64,000 bases of DNA from Bradyrhizobium neotropicale (GCF_001641695.1 NZ_LSEF01000061.1:62001-126000), one strand, 5' to 3'. Shown: positions 18,628 through 27,138, counted from the stretch's first letter. A program made the numbers and translations. Notes: a model not told the origin generated them from the sequence alone.

Positions 18628-20067
18628 ATGCCGATACCCCTGGTCAAGCCCGGCGCCGAGATCGACGGTTACACCATCGGCGAATGCGTCCATGCCGGCG
18701 GCATGGCGACGCTGTGGATGGTCACCCATCCCGGCATCGACACCCCGCTGCTGATGAAGATCCCGCGGGTGTCCGAAGGCGAGGACCCGGCGGCGATCGT
18801 CTCCTTCGAGATGGAGATGATCATCCTGCCGCGGCTCGCAGGACCGCATGTGCCGGCCTGTTTCGGCACTGGCGATTTCGCCCGCCAGGCCTATGTCGTC
18901 ATCGAGCGCATTCCGGGGACCACGCTGTACAAGCGGCTGCCAGACCTGCCGCTGCCCTACGAGGAGGCGCGGTCGCTGGTGGCCAGGATTGCGACCGCGC
19001 TCGCCGACCTGCACCGGCAGAACGTGATCCATCACGACATCAAGCCGAGCAGCATCATGTTCCGCGACTCTGGCGAGGCGGTGCTGATCGATTACGGCCT
19101 GTCGCACCACAACCATCTGCCCGACCTGTTGCAGGAGGAGTTCCGCCTGCCTTACGGCACCGCGCCCTACATGGCGCCGGAACGGCTTTTGGGCGTGCGC
19201 GATGATCCGCGCAGCGATCTGTTTTCTCTCGGCGTGCTGCTCTATTTCTTCACCACCGGCGAGCGGCCGTTCGGCGAGGGCGAGACGCTGCGTGCGATGC
19301 GGCGGAGGCTGTGGCGCGATCCGCATCCGCCGCGCACGCTGCGCGCCGACTATCCGCCCTGGCTCCAGGAGGTGGTGCTGCGGTGTCTGGAGATCGAGCC
19401 GGGCTGGCGCTACCCGACCGCCGCGCAGCTCGCCTTCGATCTCACCCATCCGGACCAGGTCAAGCTCACCGCACGCTCGGAGCGGTTGAAGCGTGACTCC
19501 TTGAGCGTCGCCTGGCGGCGCCGGTTCAACCAGGGCGTCATGCAGCCGCGCGCGAAGGCCGATGTCGCGGCGCAGATCGCATCGAGCCCGATCCTCGCGG
19601 TCGCGCTCGACACCGCGGAAGGCGCGCCGGAGCTCAACGAGGCGCTGCGCGTCACCACCGAACGCATTCTCGCAACGTTGCCGTCAGCGCGGCTCGCCTG
19701 CGTCAACGTGCTCAAGCTCAACCGCATCGCCGTCGACCGGACGCTGGACGAGCAGGGCTCGAACAAGCATGTCGACCGCTTGGTGGCGCTGAGGCATTGG
19801 GCCACGCCGCTCAAGCTGGACGAGAGCCGGCTGTCGGTTCATGTGCTGGAGGCGATCGACCCCGCCGCCGCGCTGCTGGAGTTCGCCGAGGTCAACCAGG
19901 TCGACCACGTCATTATCGGCGCGCGGCAGGGCTCGTTCAGGCGGACGCTGCTCGGCAGCGTCTCGGCCAAGGTGGCCTCGGAAGCGACCTGCACCGTCAC
20001 CGTGGTGCGGCCGCCGCGGTTGGCCGCTGATGCGGCCGAGGCGGATACGGACGAGGCGACAGGATAG
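18628..20067 (+). CDS. Ser/Thr protein kinase fused to universal stress protein domain
   Basis: A 479-residue fusion. The kinase domain (about 12-275) has a glycine loop in AGGMATLWMV, the ATP lysine in LLMKIP, HHDIKPSS as catalytic loop, LIDYGLS as metal-binding loop and MAPERL. Two positions are unusual: the loop Asn that binds Mg2+ (HRDxKxxN) is Ser, and DFG is DYG. No extracellular sensor or transmembrane helix is seen. The C-terminal UspA domain (about 315-465) keeps the nucleotide-binding pattern GARQGSFRRTLLGSVSAKV. It ends a co-directional operon with an ExbB-like channel and a metallophosphoesterase, suggesting envelope energy or stress signalling to protein phosphorylation. Activity should be regarded as probable, not certain, given the Asn to Ser change. 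Confidence 0.85.
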   Translation: MPIPLVKPGAEIDGYTIGECVHAGGMATLWMVTHPGIDTPLLMKIPRVSEGEDPAAIVSFEMEMIILPRLAGPHVPACFGTGDFARQAYVVIERIPGTTLYKRLPDLPLPYEEARSLVARIATALADLHRQNVIHHDIKPSSIMFRDSGEAVLIDYGLSHHNHLPDLLQEEFRLPYGTAPYMAPERLLGVRDDPRSDLFSLGVLLYFFTTGERPFGEGETLRAMRRRLWRDPHPPRTLRADYPPWLQEVVLRCLEIEPGWRYPTAAQLAFDLTHPDQVKLTARSERLKRDSLSVAWRRRFNQGVMQPRAKADVAAQIASSPILAVALDTAEGAPELNEALRVTTERILATLPSARLACVNVLKLNRIAVDRTLDEQGSNKHVDRLVALRHWATPLKLDESRLSVHVLEAIDPAAALLEFAEVNQVDHVIIGARQGSFRRTLLGSVSAKVASEATCTVTVVRPPRLAADAAEADTDEATG

Positions 20068-20087
20068 GCCTCGTCCTGCTGGCCGGA

Positions 20088-20270
20088 TCAGGCTGCGTGA
20101 GCGACGCCCTTGCGGCGGATGGGCCAGGAGAAGTGCGGGCCGGCTTCGCCGTGATCCGCGCTGCCACCGAAGTACTGGACGATCTCGCGGCAGGGCTCGC
20201 AATTGAAGAGGTTAGGCGAAGCGGGCCCCTTGGTCATTTCCTTCAGGCAGTTCGGGCAGTGCGGTTTCAT
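20088..20270 (-). CDS. Small zinc-ribbon-like protein, 60 residues
   Basis: It has two CxxC knuckles (CPNC at residues 5-8, CEPC at 24-27), as in zinc ribbons. The rest, IVQYFGGSADHGEAGPHFSW, has no known match. Its ATG overlaps the stop of the upstream small frame as ATGA (20267-20270), which points to coupled translation and makes it likely real. It is last in a three-gene operon of very small proteins. Confidence 0.6.
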   Translation of the reverse strand: MKPHCPNCLKEMTKGPASPNLFNCEPCREIVQYFGGSADHGEAGPHFSWPIRRKGVAHAA

Positions 20271-20479
20271 CGGTTCAATCCGGAAAAAGATTCAATGCCG
20301 GCGCGTGACCGGAATGGGCGATCCAGGTCCACCATCTCGGCCCCGGCGTTGTCGCGCATCTCGCCTTCGGTGCGTTCGAGACGACCGAAGAAATAGTCGA
20401 GGCTCGGATGCGGGCGCCGCGGGATGCGGCACCTGCGCTTCGGCTGGCGCTTCACGATCGCGATCTGCACGGGCGTCAC
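20267..20479 (-). CDS. Small basic protein, 70 residues, middle of mini-operon
   Basis: GTG start at 20479 overlaps the preceding stop as GTGA, and its own stop overlaps the next start as ATGA. The product is Arg/Lys-rich in the first half (IVKRQPKRRCRIPRRPHPSL), followed by a possible short helix (YFFGRLERTEGEMRDN). No family is recognised. The double 4-nt overlap is the main evidence; codon use resembles its neighbours. Confidence 0.45.
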   Translation of the reverse strand: MTPVQIAIVKRQPKRRCRIPRRPHPSLDYFFGRLERTEGEMRDNAGAEMVDLDRPFRSRAGIESFSGLNR

Positions 20480-20610
20480 GCCCTGTCGCGACGGATGATG
20501 CGTGCCGAACGTGCCGGGACCTTCACCGGTCCGGCCGATCGGCCAAACACAACGAATGCACCAAAACCAAGCCACAACGCCACGCCAGTCCAAACCAGGG
20601 TCGTCGTCAT
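20476..20610 (-). CDS. Small single-TM membrane protein, 44 residues
   Basis: It consists of a short N-terminus, one hydrophobic helix (LVWTGVALWLGFGAFVVFG) and a basic cytoplasmic tail (about 14 residues with 7 Arg/Lys). GGGAGC lies 8 nt before the ATG. The frame reaches 20658, but the extra 16 residues are not helix-like. It is first of three overlapping small genes. Function is unknown; small anchoring or regulatory membrane proteins look like this. Confidence 0.5.
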   Translation of the reverse strand: MTTTLVWTGVALWLGFGAFVVFGRSAGPVKVPARSARIIRRDRA

Positions 20611-20636
20611 GATGTGCTCCCGCCAAAACAGGCAGG

Positions 20637-20653
20637 AATCACTTGCTGTGATT
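20637..20653. promoter_or_regulatory. Inverted repeat upstream of small-protein operon
   Basis: AATCAC (20637-20642) is mirrored by GTGATT (20648-20653) with a 5-nt spacer, about 27 nt upstream of the ATG at 20610. It could be an operator; short arms make chance occurrence possible. Confidence 0.25.
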
Positions 20654-20761
20654 TGCACGAATCAGGGAAGTCCGGAGGAGTACGGATTCAGGTTGCAATC
20701 TTAAGGACTGCGCTGCACCCCCGCAAGAGCCGCAGCTTCTCCGCAACTGCTGCCGCGCAGC

Positions 20762-21463
20762 TCAGATCGCTTCGCCGCGCGCCCCGAGCGCCGCGTTGCG
20801 GATCGCGGCGATGTTGGTCTTGTAGGCTTCCTGCGTGCCGCCCCTGAACACCGAGGTGCCGGCGACGAACGCGTTGGCGCCGGCCGCAGCCAGCGCGCCC
20901 GCGACGTCAGGGCCGACGCCGCCATCGACCTCGATGTCGATCGGGCGGCCCGCGGTCATCGCGCGGATGTCGCGGATCTTGCCGATCGCGGAGGGGATGA
21001 AGGCCTGGCCGCCGAAGCCGGGATTGACCGACATCACCAGCACGAGGTCGATCAGGTCGATGACGTATTCCAGCGTGCTGATCGGCGTGCCCGGATTGAG
21101 CGAGACGCCGGCCTTCTTGCCGAGCGCGCGGATCGCCTGAAGCGAGCGATGCAGGTGGGGACCGGCCTCGGCATGCACGGTGATGTGGTCGCAGCCGGCT
21201 TTTGCAAACGCCTCGAGATAGGGGTCGCAGGGCGAGATCATCAGGTGCGCATCGAAGATCTTCTTCGTGTGCGGGCGCATCGCCTTGATGATGTCGGGGC
21301 CATAAGAAATGTTCGGAACAAAGTGCCCGTCCATCACGTCGAGATGGATCCAGTCGGCGCCGGCGGCGTCCACCGCGCGGACCTCTTCGCCGAGTTTTGA
21401 GAAATCCGAGGCCAGGATCGAGGGCGCGATTGCCAGGGGGCGGGGGCTGAGGGCTTGGGTCAT
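20762..21463 (-). CDS. rpe: Ribulose-phosphate 3-epimerase
   Basis: A 233-residue TIM-barrel enzyme that interconverts D-ribulose 5-phosphate and D-xylulose 5-phosphate in the pentose phosphate and Calvin pathways. Family motifs are present: APSILASDF at the start, WIHLDVMDGHFVPN with the metal-binding His and Asp, VMSVNPGFGGQAF and the phosphate-binding EVDGGVGPD followed by AGTSVF. The length is normal. The metal ligands and catalytic Asp are kept. It stands alone, downstream of no obvious operon partner. It is a reliable call. Confidence 0.95.
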   Translation of the reverse strand: MTQALSPRPLAIAPSILASDFSKLGEEVRAVDAAGADWIHLDVMDGHFVPNISYGPDIIKAMRPHTKKIFDAHLMISPCDPYLEAFAKAGCDHITVHAEAGPHLHRSLQAIRALGKKAGVSLNPGTPISTLEYVIDLIDLVLVMSVNPGFGGQAFIPSAIGKIRDIRAMTAGRPIDIEVDGGVGPDVAGALAAAGANAFVAGTSVFRGGTQEAYKTNIAAIRNAALGARGEAI

Positions 21464-21716
21464 GGGCGCGGTTTCCCGTGGCGGTCGAAAGAGGATTGGC
21501 CTCGCCTAACATGGGCATTTGCGCCGGGCAATGCAGGGGAGGCCTGCTTCTTGTGGGCGGAAAATTCTGCCGCCTGCGGCATGAATTGCCGGTGTTCCTG
21601 GGTTTCGCAAGACACGGTCAGGCCGGATTTCATTGAGCTTTTCGTGCTGGCACGACGCTTGCTGACCTCCCTTCAGGACATTGGCTGCGGCATGCCGCAT
21701 CGGTTGGAGTTGTGCA

Positions 21717-22499
21717 ATGTTGTTCGCCCTCGGTGCCGTCTCGGCTGCGCTCGACGCGATTCAGTCGCTGACGAACTCGAAATCGTCGTCGTCGACGCAG
21801 AAGACGGGATCCGCGCAAGGCGCAACGAATCCGTTCGCGATCGACAGCGGCAGCAGCTCGACGACCGGCGCGACCTCGTCGGTCAACTCGGGCAATTGTC
21901 CGCAGATCGCGCCGGAGACGATGAGCGCACTGCTCGCTGCGCAAAGCCAGTCGTCGGACAGCACGAACACCTCCGCCAGCGCGACCTCCACGGGCTCGAC
22001 CTCCTCGATGAGCCGGGACGATGCGCTGAAGGATCTGTTCTCGCAGATCGATGCGGACGGCGACGGCAAGATCACCCAGTCGGAGTTCGAGAAGGCGCTG
22101 GGCGCCGGCGGCACCAACCTGGCGCAGGCCGATGACGTGTTCTCGAAGCTCGACGCGAATTCCGACGGCAGCGTCAGCCTCGACGAGATGTCGAAGGCGT
22201 TGAAGAGCGGCCATCATGGCCACCATGCCCAGGGCGCGAGCGGCTCGGGCGATGCGTCCGGCAGCGGCTCGGATTCTTCGTCGCAATCGAGCGGCGGGTC
22301 GACCTCGACCACGACGACCAATGCCGATGGCTCGACCACCACCACCGTCACCTATGCCGACGGATTCAAGATGTCGACGACGGTTCCGGGTGCATCAAGC
22401 GCCGGCAACTCGGCCTACGACTTGTTTGCGCAGCTCATGCAGCGCCAGGGGCAGGCCTCGTCCGCGACTCCGTCTTCAACGATGTCGATGAGCGTGTGA
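21717..22499 (+). CDS. EF-hand calcium-binding protein with Ser/Thr-rich linkers
   Basis: A 260-residue protein with two canonical EF-hand loops, DADGDGKITQSE (about 111-122) and DANSDGSVSLDE (about 148-159), forming one paired calcium module. Flanking regions are low-complexity Ser/Thr/Gly/Asn-rich (STSSSTQKT-like runs, then SGSGSDSSSQSSGG), plus a His cluster HHGHH. The N-terminus MLFALGAVSAALDAIQSL is hydrophobic but lacks a clear signal cleavage site. Similar bradyrhizobial EF-hand proteins are of unknown role; calcium buffering or sensing is likely. TTGGAG precedes the ATG at 21717 by 8 nt, so an upstream ATG at 21681 is not preferred. Confidence 0.75.
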   Translation: MLFALGAVSAALDAIQSLTNSKSSSSTQKTGSAQGATNPFAIDSGSSSTTGATSSVNSGNCPQIAPETMSALLAAQSQSSDSTNTSASATSTGSTSSMSRDDALKDLFSQIDADGDGKITQSEFEKALGAGGTNLAQADDVFSKLDANSDGSVSLDEMSKALKSGHHGHHAQGASGSGDASGSGSDSSSQSSGGSTSTTTTNADGSTTTTVTYADGFKMSTTVPGASSAGNSAYDLFAQLMQRQGQASSATPSSTMSMSV

Positions 22500-22587
22500 G
22501 CTCGGCTAGTCCGAACTAAATAGCGCTGACGCCTTACCTCTCCCCGCAAGCGCGGCGAGGGAGCGCACCTACGCAGCGGCCACGCCG

Positions 22588-23592
22588 CTAGCCGAACCGA
22601 TCCTTCCACGCCGGCACTATGCCCGCGAACGGCAGCGCGGTCGCGCTATGGACGCCGCGTGCAATCGCGCGCGCGACGACGTTGGCAGCGACCATGCCGA
22701 GCTCGGTGAGCTCGACCAGCGGCTCGATCGGCTTCTCGCAGGTGGCCGCCGCGAACAGCACGTCGCCGTCGAGCGGGGCATGCACGGGGTAGATGGCGCG
22801 GGCCATTCCGGTCTGCGCGATCATCGCGAGCCGCTTGGCCTGCGCCTTGGTCAGGATGGCATCGGTGACGACGAGGCCGATCGTGGTGTTCTCGCGTTCG
22901 CTTGCGGCCGGGCCGCCCTTGATGCGCATCGCCAGCATGTCCGGCGTGAATTTCGGCGGCAGGCCGCGCCCGCCGAACTCGCCGTTCTGCTCGAACGGCG
23001 CGGCCCAGAACCACGGCCCGTCGCCGACGGTGACGCTGCCGACCGCGTTGACGACCATGATCGCGGCGACCTGGACGCCGTTCGCAGTCACGGCCGACGC
23101 CGAACCGAGCCCGCCCTTGAAGGTGGCCGTCGTGGCGCCGAGGCCGGCGCCGACGCTGCCGAGCGCAAAATCGGTGCCGGCGGCCGCGGCCGCGGCGTAG
23201 CCGAGATCGCGGTAGGGCGAAAAGCGGCCCCAGGCCTTGTCGCCGCCATTGAGCAGATCGAACACGATCGCGCCGGGCACGACGGGGATCACGGCCTCGC
23301 GGATTCGAAAGCCGCGGCCTTGTTCGGCGAGCCAGGCCTGCACGCCACCGCCGGCATCGAGCCCGAAGGCGGAGCCGCCGGACAGCGCGATCGCGTCGAC
23401 GCGCTCGACCGTGTTGGCGACATCGAGCAGCGAGACCTCACGCGTGCCGGGGCCTCCGCCGCGGACGTCGATCGCTGCCACCGCCGGGGAATCGAAGATG
23501 ATCGCGGTCGTACCCGAGGCGAGCTTGGCGTCGTCGGCATGACCGACGCGCACGCCGGCAATATCGGTGAGAAGGTTTTTCACGGACGGCAC
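22588..23592 (-). CDS. P1 family peptidase (DmpA/BapA type)
   Basis: A 334-residue member of the S58/P1 family of self-processing N-terminal nucleophile aminopeptidases, which act on peptides with N-terminal D-Ala or beta-amino acids. The N-terminal TDIAGVRVGHADD, the RGGGPGTRE segment, and the AIALSGGSAFGLDAGGGVQAWL motif are typical. The nucleophile position (Gly-Ser/Thr cleavage in DmpA) corresponds to a late region near ERENTTIGLVVTDAILTK, where the Thr-Thr pair after EN fits the processing site GASENTTIAVV-like. The length is close to the family norm. It is probably cytoplasmic, with no signal peptide. It stands alone. Confidence 0.8.
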   Translation of the reverse strand: MPSVKNLLTDIAGVRVGHADDAKLASGTTAIIFDSPAVAAIDVRGGGPGTREVSLLDVANTVERVDAIALSGGSAFGLDAGGGVQAWLAEQGRGFRIREAVIPVVPGAIVFDLLNGGDKAWGRFSPYRDLGYAAAAAAGTDFALGSVGAGLGATTATFKGGLGSASAVTANGVQVAAIMVVNAVGSVTVGDGPWFWAAPFEQNGEFGGRGLPPKFTPDMLAMRIKGGPAASERENTTIGLVVTDAILTKAQAKRLAMIAQTGMARAIYPVHAPLDGDVLFAAATCEKPIEPLVELTELGMVAANVVARAIARGVHSATALPFAGIVPAWKDRFG

Positions 23593-23641
23593 TCCATGCG
23601 CTGCAGACGACGTGAAGCGATAGCGCAGGTGCGGGGGCCGC

Positions 23642-26431
23642 TCAACTGGCGAGCGCCGTCCGGATCATCCTGGCGAGCTCGGACTTGCGGTAGGGCTTTG
23701 CCAGGAGCAGCACGCCGGAATCGAGCCGGCCGTGATGGACGATGGCGTTCTCGGTGTAGCCCGAGGTGAACAGCGTCTTCAGATCGGGGCGGCGGCGTGC
23801 CGCCTCGTCGGCAAGCTGACGGCCATTCATGTTGCCCGGCATGATGACGTCGGTGAAGAGCAGGTCGATGCCGGCATCGGCATCGATGATGGTGAGGGCC
23901 TCGGCCGCATTGGCGGCCTCGAGCGCGGCATAGCCGAGGCTCTTGATCTGGGTCACGACATATTGGCGGACCAGGGTGTCGTCCTCGACGATCAGGATCT
24001 TCTCGTCGCCGCCGGCGATGGGCACGTTCTGGAGCGCCTCGTACTCGGTCTCCTGCACGCCGCTCGAGCGCGGCAGGTAGATCTTCACGCTCGTACCGTG
24101 GCCTTCCTCGCTGTAGATCTTGACGTGGCCGCCGGACTGCTTGACGAAGCCGAACACCATGCTGAGCCCGAGCCCCGTGCCCTTGCCGACCTCCTTGGTG
24201 GTAAAGAAGGGATCGAACACCCGGTCGATCAGGTCGGGCGGAATTCCGCTGCCGGTGTCGCTGACCGCGATCATCACGTAGTTGCCGGCAACCACGTCGG
24301 GATTCATGCTGGCATAGCCATCGTCGAGGAAGATGTTGCGGGTCTCCAGCACCAGGGTGCCGCCGTCGGGCATGGCGTCGCGCGCATTCAGCGCGAGATT
24401 GAGGATCGCGGTGGAGAGCTGGCCCGGGTCGATCAGCGCCGGCCAGGCATCCTCGGTGAGCATGGGCGTGATGCTGATCTGCTCGCCGAGGGTCGGGTGC
24501 AGCAGCTTGGCCGCTTCGAGCACCAGCGCGTTGACGTCGATCTCGCGCGGCTGAAGCGGCTGCTTGCGGGCGAAGGCGAGCAGATGCTTGGTCAGCTGCG
24601 CGCCGCGCTCGGCGGCATCGTCGATCAGCTTGGTGATGGCGGCAAGCTCGGGACGGTCGGCGACGGCGTCCGCCAGGATGCCGATCGTACCGGTGATGAC
24701 CGTGAGCACGTTGTTGAAGTCGTGGGCGACGCCGCCGGTCAGCTGGCCGATGGAGTCCATCTTCTGGGCCTGCCGGAACTGGGCCTCGGCGGCCTGCTTC
24801 TCGGTGAGGTCGCGCCCGATGAAGAAATGGCGCTTCACGGGCTCCGACCAGGTGCCCATCCAGTTCAGCGTGACCTCGTGACCGTCGTAGTGGTAGTAGC
24901 GCGCCTCGAAGCTGCGCTTGACCTGGCCGCGGCGCGCCGCGCGCATCTCGTTGCGGGTGTTTTCGAGATCGTCGGGATGGATGAACTCGGTCGCGCTGCG
25001 CCCGATCATGTCCTCCGGCTTGAGGCCTAGGATGGCGGTCGCGCTCGGGCTGACCTGGACGAAAGTGCCGTAGCCGTCGGTGACCAGGATGAGGTCCTGC
25101 GAGGTCTCGAAGATGCGCTGGCGTTCCTCGATCTCGCGGTTGAGCGCGATCTCCGTCCGTTTCCGTTCGGTGATGTCACGGGCGACCTTGGAGGCGCCGA
25201 TGATCTTACCCTCGGGCGTACGCAGCGGGTACAGGCTCAGCATGATGTCGACCGGCTGGCCGTTCTTCTTCATCCGCACCGTTTCGTGCTGGTCGACAAC
25301 CTCGCCGTTGCGGGTGCGGGCCAGGATTTCCTTGGTCTCGTCGCGCCGTCCCTCGGGGACGATGATGTCGATCGGGCGACCGACCGCCTCCGTCGCGGAG
25401 TAGCCGAAGACGCGCTCGGCCGCGTGATTCCAGCTCGTGATGGTGCCGTCGAGCGACTTGGTGATGATGGCGTCGTTGGAGGATTCGACGACGGCGCTGA
25501 ACAGCCGTTCCCGCTCGGCGTGATAGTCGCGCTCGGAGCTCGACTGCCGCCGCAGCCTGCCGACCTGCCTCGCCATCTGGGCCTGGAGTCGGACGTTCTC
25601 CACCAGCAGCACCGCGAGCACAAACATGGCGGCGCAGAGGCCGTAGAGGCGGCCGGCGTAGAAGCCGAGATCGAAGCGGGCACTGTTGAAGATCCCCGAC
25701 AGGGCGATATCGAACAGCCAGGCGCACATCGCCGCCATGAGCCAGACGTCGAGCACCGTATGCGGCCGCCTGAACCACAGCCCGATCAGGGCGGCAAAGC
25801 TCAACGACCACACGAAGGAGATCACGCCCACCTGCGCCGCCGTGAAGCCGCCGCCTTCCTTCAACAGTGGCGGAAGTAGACCGTCTCTTGCGGTCACGAT
25901 CCAGGTGAGGGCCGCCAATGCCGCGCCGACGCCAAGCAGGCTGCCGATGATCGCGTTTCGCGTCGAAGCCGACATTTCGGCCCGACCGTTCGCCCCCTTC
26001 CACCAGACATAGGCCAGCACGAACAGCGGAAAGCCGCCGTGCCAGATCATATAGAGCCAGGCGGTTGTCTGCGGGCCGGAGCCAAACAGCCCATTCGGCG
26101 CAAAAAGGCCGGGGAAGCTGAGCGCGTGGACCACGGCGGCCGCCGCGGTGAACAGATAGCCGCTCGAAAGCCACAGCAGCGCGCGGGTCCGCAACACCGC
26201 AAACTGCGAGAACAGCAGGACTGCGGTGATGATGTCGCAGACAGCAAGAGCGGATTGATAGCTCGCGATGAAGGCCGGCATGCGTTCAAGCGGAACGCTG
26301 GCGAAGGGGACGGCCAGGGCGAACAGAAACGCGGAAATGCCAACGATCGCCAATGCTGTTCTGCGATCGCTCTGTGTGGCCGGCAGGGTCGAAAGGAATG
26401 TGCTTCGGTCGTTCGGTACAGGCACGTTCAC
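23642..26431 (-). CDS. MASE4-PAS-PAS hybrid histidine kinase with C-terminal receiver
   Basis: A 929-residue hybrid sensor kinase. The N-terminus holds a MASE4-like block of about eight membrane helices (about 28-285). Two PAS domains follow (about 315-430 and 440-550); the first has the NDAIITKSLDGTITSWN pattern. The HisKA H-box is GGVAHDFNNVLTVITG, the HATPase domain has LNLALNARDAMPDGG and GKGTGLGLSMVFGF, and the receiver at about 805-925 has VEDDTLVRQ, FTDVIMPG with phospho-acceptor Asp and LAKPYRKSEL. A phosphorelay to another protein is likely. It is divergent from a single-domain receiver gene at 26686, a plausible partner. The signal is unknown; MASE4 is a membrane sensor. Confidence 0.9.
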   Translation of the reverse strand: MNVPVPNDRSTFLSTLPATQSDRRTALAIVGISAFLFALAVPFASVPLERMPAFIASYQSALAVCDIITAVLLFSQFAVLRTRALLWLSSGYLFTAAAAVVHALSFPGLFAPNGLFGSGPQTTAWLYMIWHGGFPLFVLAYVWWKGANGRAEMSASTRNAIIGSLLGVGAALAALTWIVTARDGLLPPLLKEGGGFTAAQVGVISFVWSLSFAALIGLWFRRPHTVLDVWLMAAMCAWLFDIALSGIFNSARFDLGFYAGRLYGLCAAMFVLAVLLVENVRLQAQMARQVGRLRRQSSSERDYHAERERLFSAVVESSNDAIITKSLDGTITSWNHAAERVFGYSATEAVGRPIDIIVPEGRRDETKEILARTRNGEVVDQHETVRMKKNGQPVDIMLSLYPLRTPEGKIIGASKVARDITERKRTEIALNREIEERQRIFETSQDLILVTDGYGTFVQVSPSATAILGLKPEDMIGRSATEFIHPDDLENTRNEMRAARRGQVKRSFEARYYHYDGHEVTLNWMGTWSEPVKRHFFIGRDLTEKQAAEAQFRQAQKMDSIGQLTGGVAHDFNNVLTVITGTIGILADAVADRPELAAITKLIDDAAERGAQLTKHLLAFARKQPLQPREIDVNALVLEAAKLLHPTLGEQISITPMLTEDAWPALIDPGQLSTAILNLALNARDAMPDGGTLVLETRNIFLDDGYASMNPDVVAGNYVMIAVSDTGSGIPPDLIDRVFDPFFTTKEVGKGTGLGLSMVFGFVKQSGGHVKIYSEEGHGTSVKIYLPRSSGVQETEYEALQNVPIAGGDEKILIVEDDTLVRQYVVTQIKSLGYAALEAANAAEALTIIDADAGIDLLFTDVIMPGNMNGRQLADEAARRRPDLKTLFTSGYTENAIVHHGRLDSGVLLLAKPYRKSELARMIRTALAS

Positions 26432-26685
26432 CTCTCGCTGGCCGCCGTGGATAACCGCGTCACTTCAGTCGCCGGCTGCCTTATCCTCCATGGTAGCCGG
26501 CTCCGGGCGCGTGTCCTAAGGGGACGAGCCCGCGACTCAACCGAGAGTTACAGCTTACTTAACTTGGATGGGGACGCGGAACAGGTAGCTGGTAAGGTTG
26601 GCTTTACTGGTGGGACGCATACTGCCGTACCGCACGTTTCGTTTGAATTGAACGAAATAATGATTGGAATCCGGGAGTTGTTCCC

Positions 26686-27072
26686 ATGCCGCGAGTCCTG
26701 GTTATCGACGACCAGAAGGACGTCCGCGCGATGGTTGCCATCGTGCTCCGCGTCAACCGCTATGACGTGGTCGAGGCGGAAAGCGGCGCGGCCGGCCTGA
26801 AGGCCTTCGCCGAAGACGCTTTCGACGCTGCGATAGTCGATATTTTCCTGGCGGATACCAGCGGCATCGAGGTCATGGCCACCATCCGCGAGCGGGTTCC
26901 CGGCTTCCCGATCGTTGCGATCTCGGGCATGACCGCCCTGGATTTCATGGGCGAGGCGCCCGATCTCGCCAACGTGGTGTGCCTGCAGAAGCCGTTCCGG
27001 CCCAATGACCTGCTGCGGGCGCTCAAGGCGGCCCAAAGCCAGGAGGGGGCCGCCGAACAGGCGGCCGTCTAG
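26686..27072 (+). CDS. Single-domain response regulator
   Basis: A 128-residue receiver-only protein. The acidic pocket is in VIDDQKDVRA, the phospho-acceptor Asp is in AAIVDIFLADTSG, and the conserved Lys is in CLQKPFRPND. There is no output domain, so it acts by protein contact or as a phosphorelay intermediate, like CheY, Spo0F or SdrG-type stress receivers. FLADTSG in place of the more usual MPxxxG after the Asp is a small oddity. GGGAG lies 8 nt before the ATG. It is divergent from the hybrid kinase, 254 bp away, and its stop is followed by the convergent liv cluster's terminator. Confidence 0.85.
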   Translation: MPRVLVIDDQKDVRAMVAIVLRVNRYDVVEAESGAAGLKAFAEDAFDAAIVDIFLADTSGIEVMATIRERVPGFPIVAISGMTALDFMGEAPDLANVVCLQKPFRPNDLLRALKAAQSQEGAAEQAAV

Positions 27073-27078
27073 CCAACG

Positions 27079-27102
27079 AAAACGCCCCGGCGAACCGGGG
27101 CG
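27079..27102 (-). terminator. Intrinsic terminator after the livK-like gene
   Basis: On the minus strand CGCCCCGG and CCGGGGCG (8-bp stem, 4-nt TTCG loop) are followed by TTTT. It lies 36 nt past the stop of the gene at 27139 and ends the minus-strand liv cluster. Confidence 0.7.
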
Positions 27103-27138
27103 CCTGATGCGACTGGATGAAAGGTCAGCTTCGCTGTC

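Noticed and set aside
22648..23769. Plus-strand frame over the P1 peptidase
   Set aside because: Antisense shadow; composition typical of reverse-translated GC-rich genes.
23732..25030. Plus-strand frame over the hybrid kinase
   Set aside because: Antisense shadow of the kinase and receiver domains.
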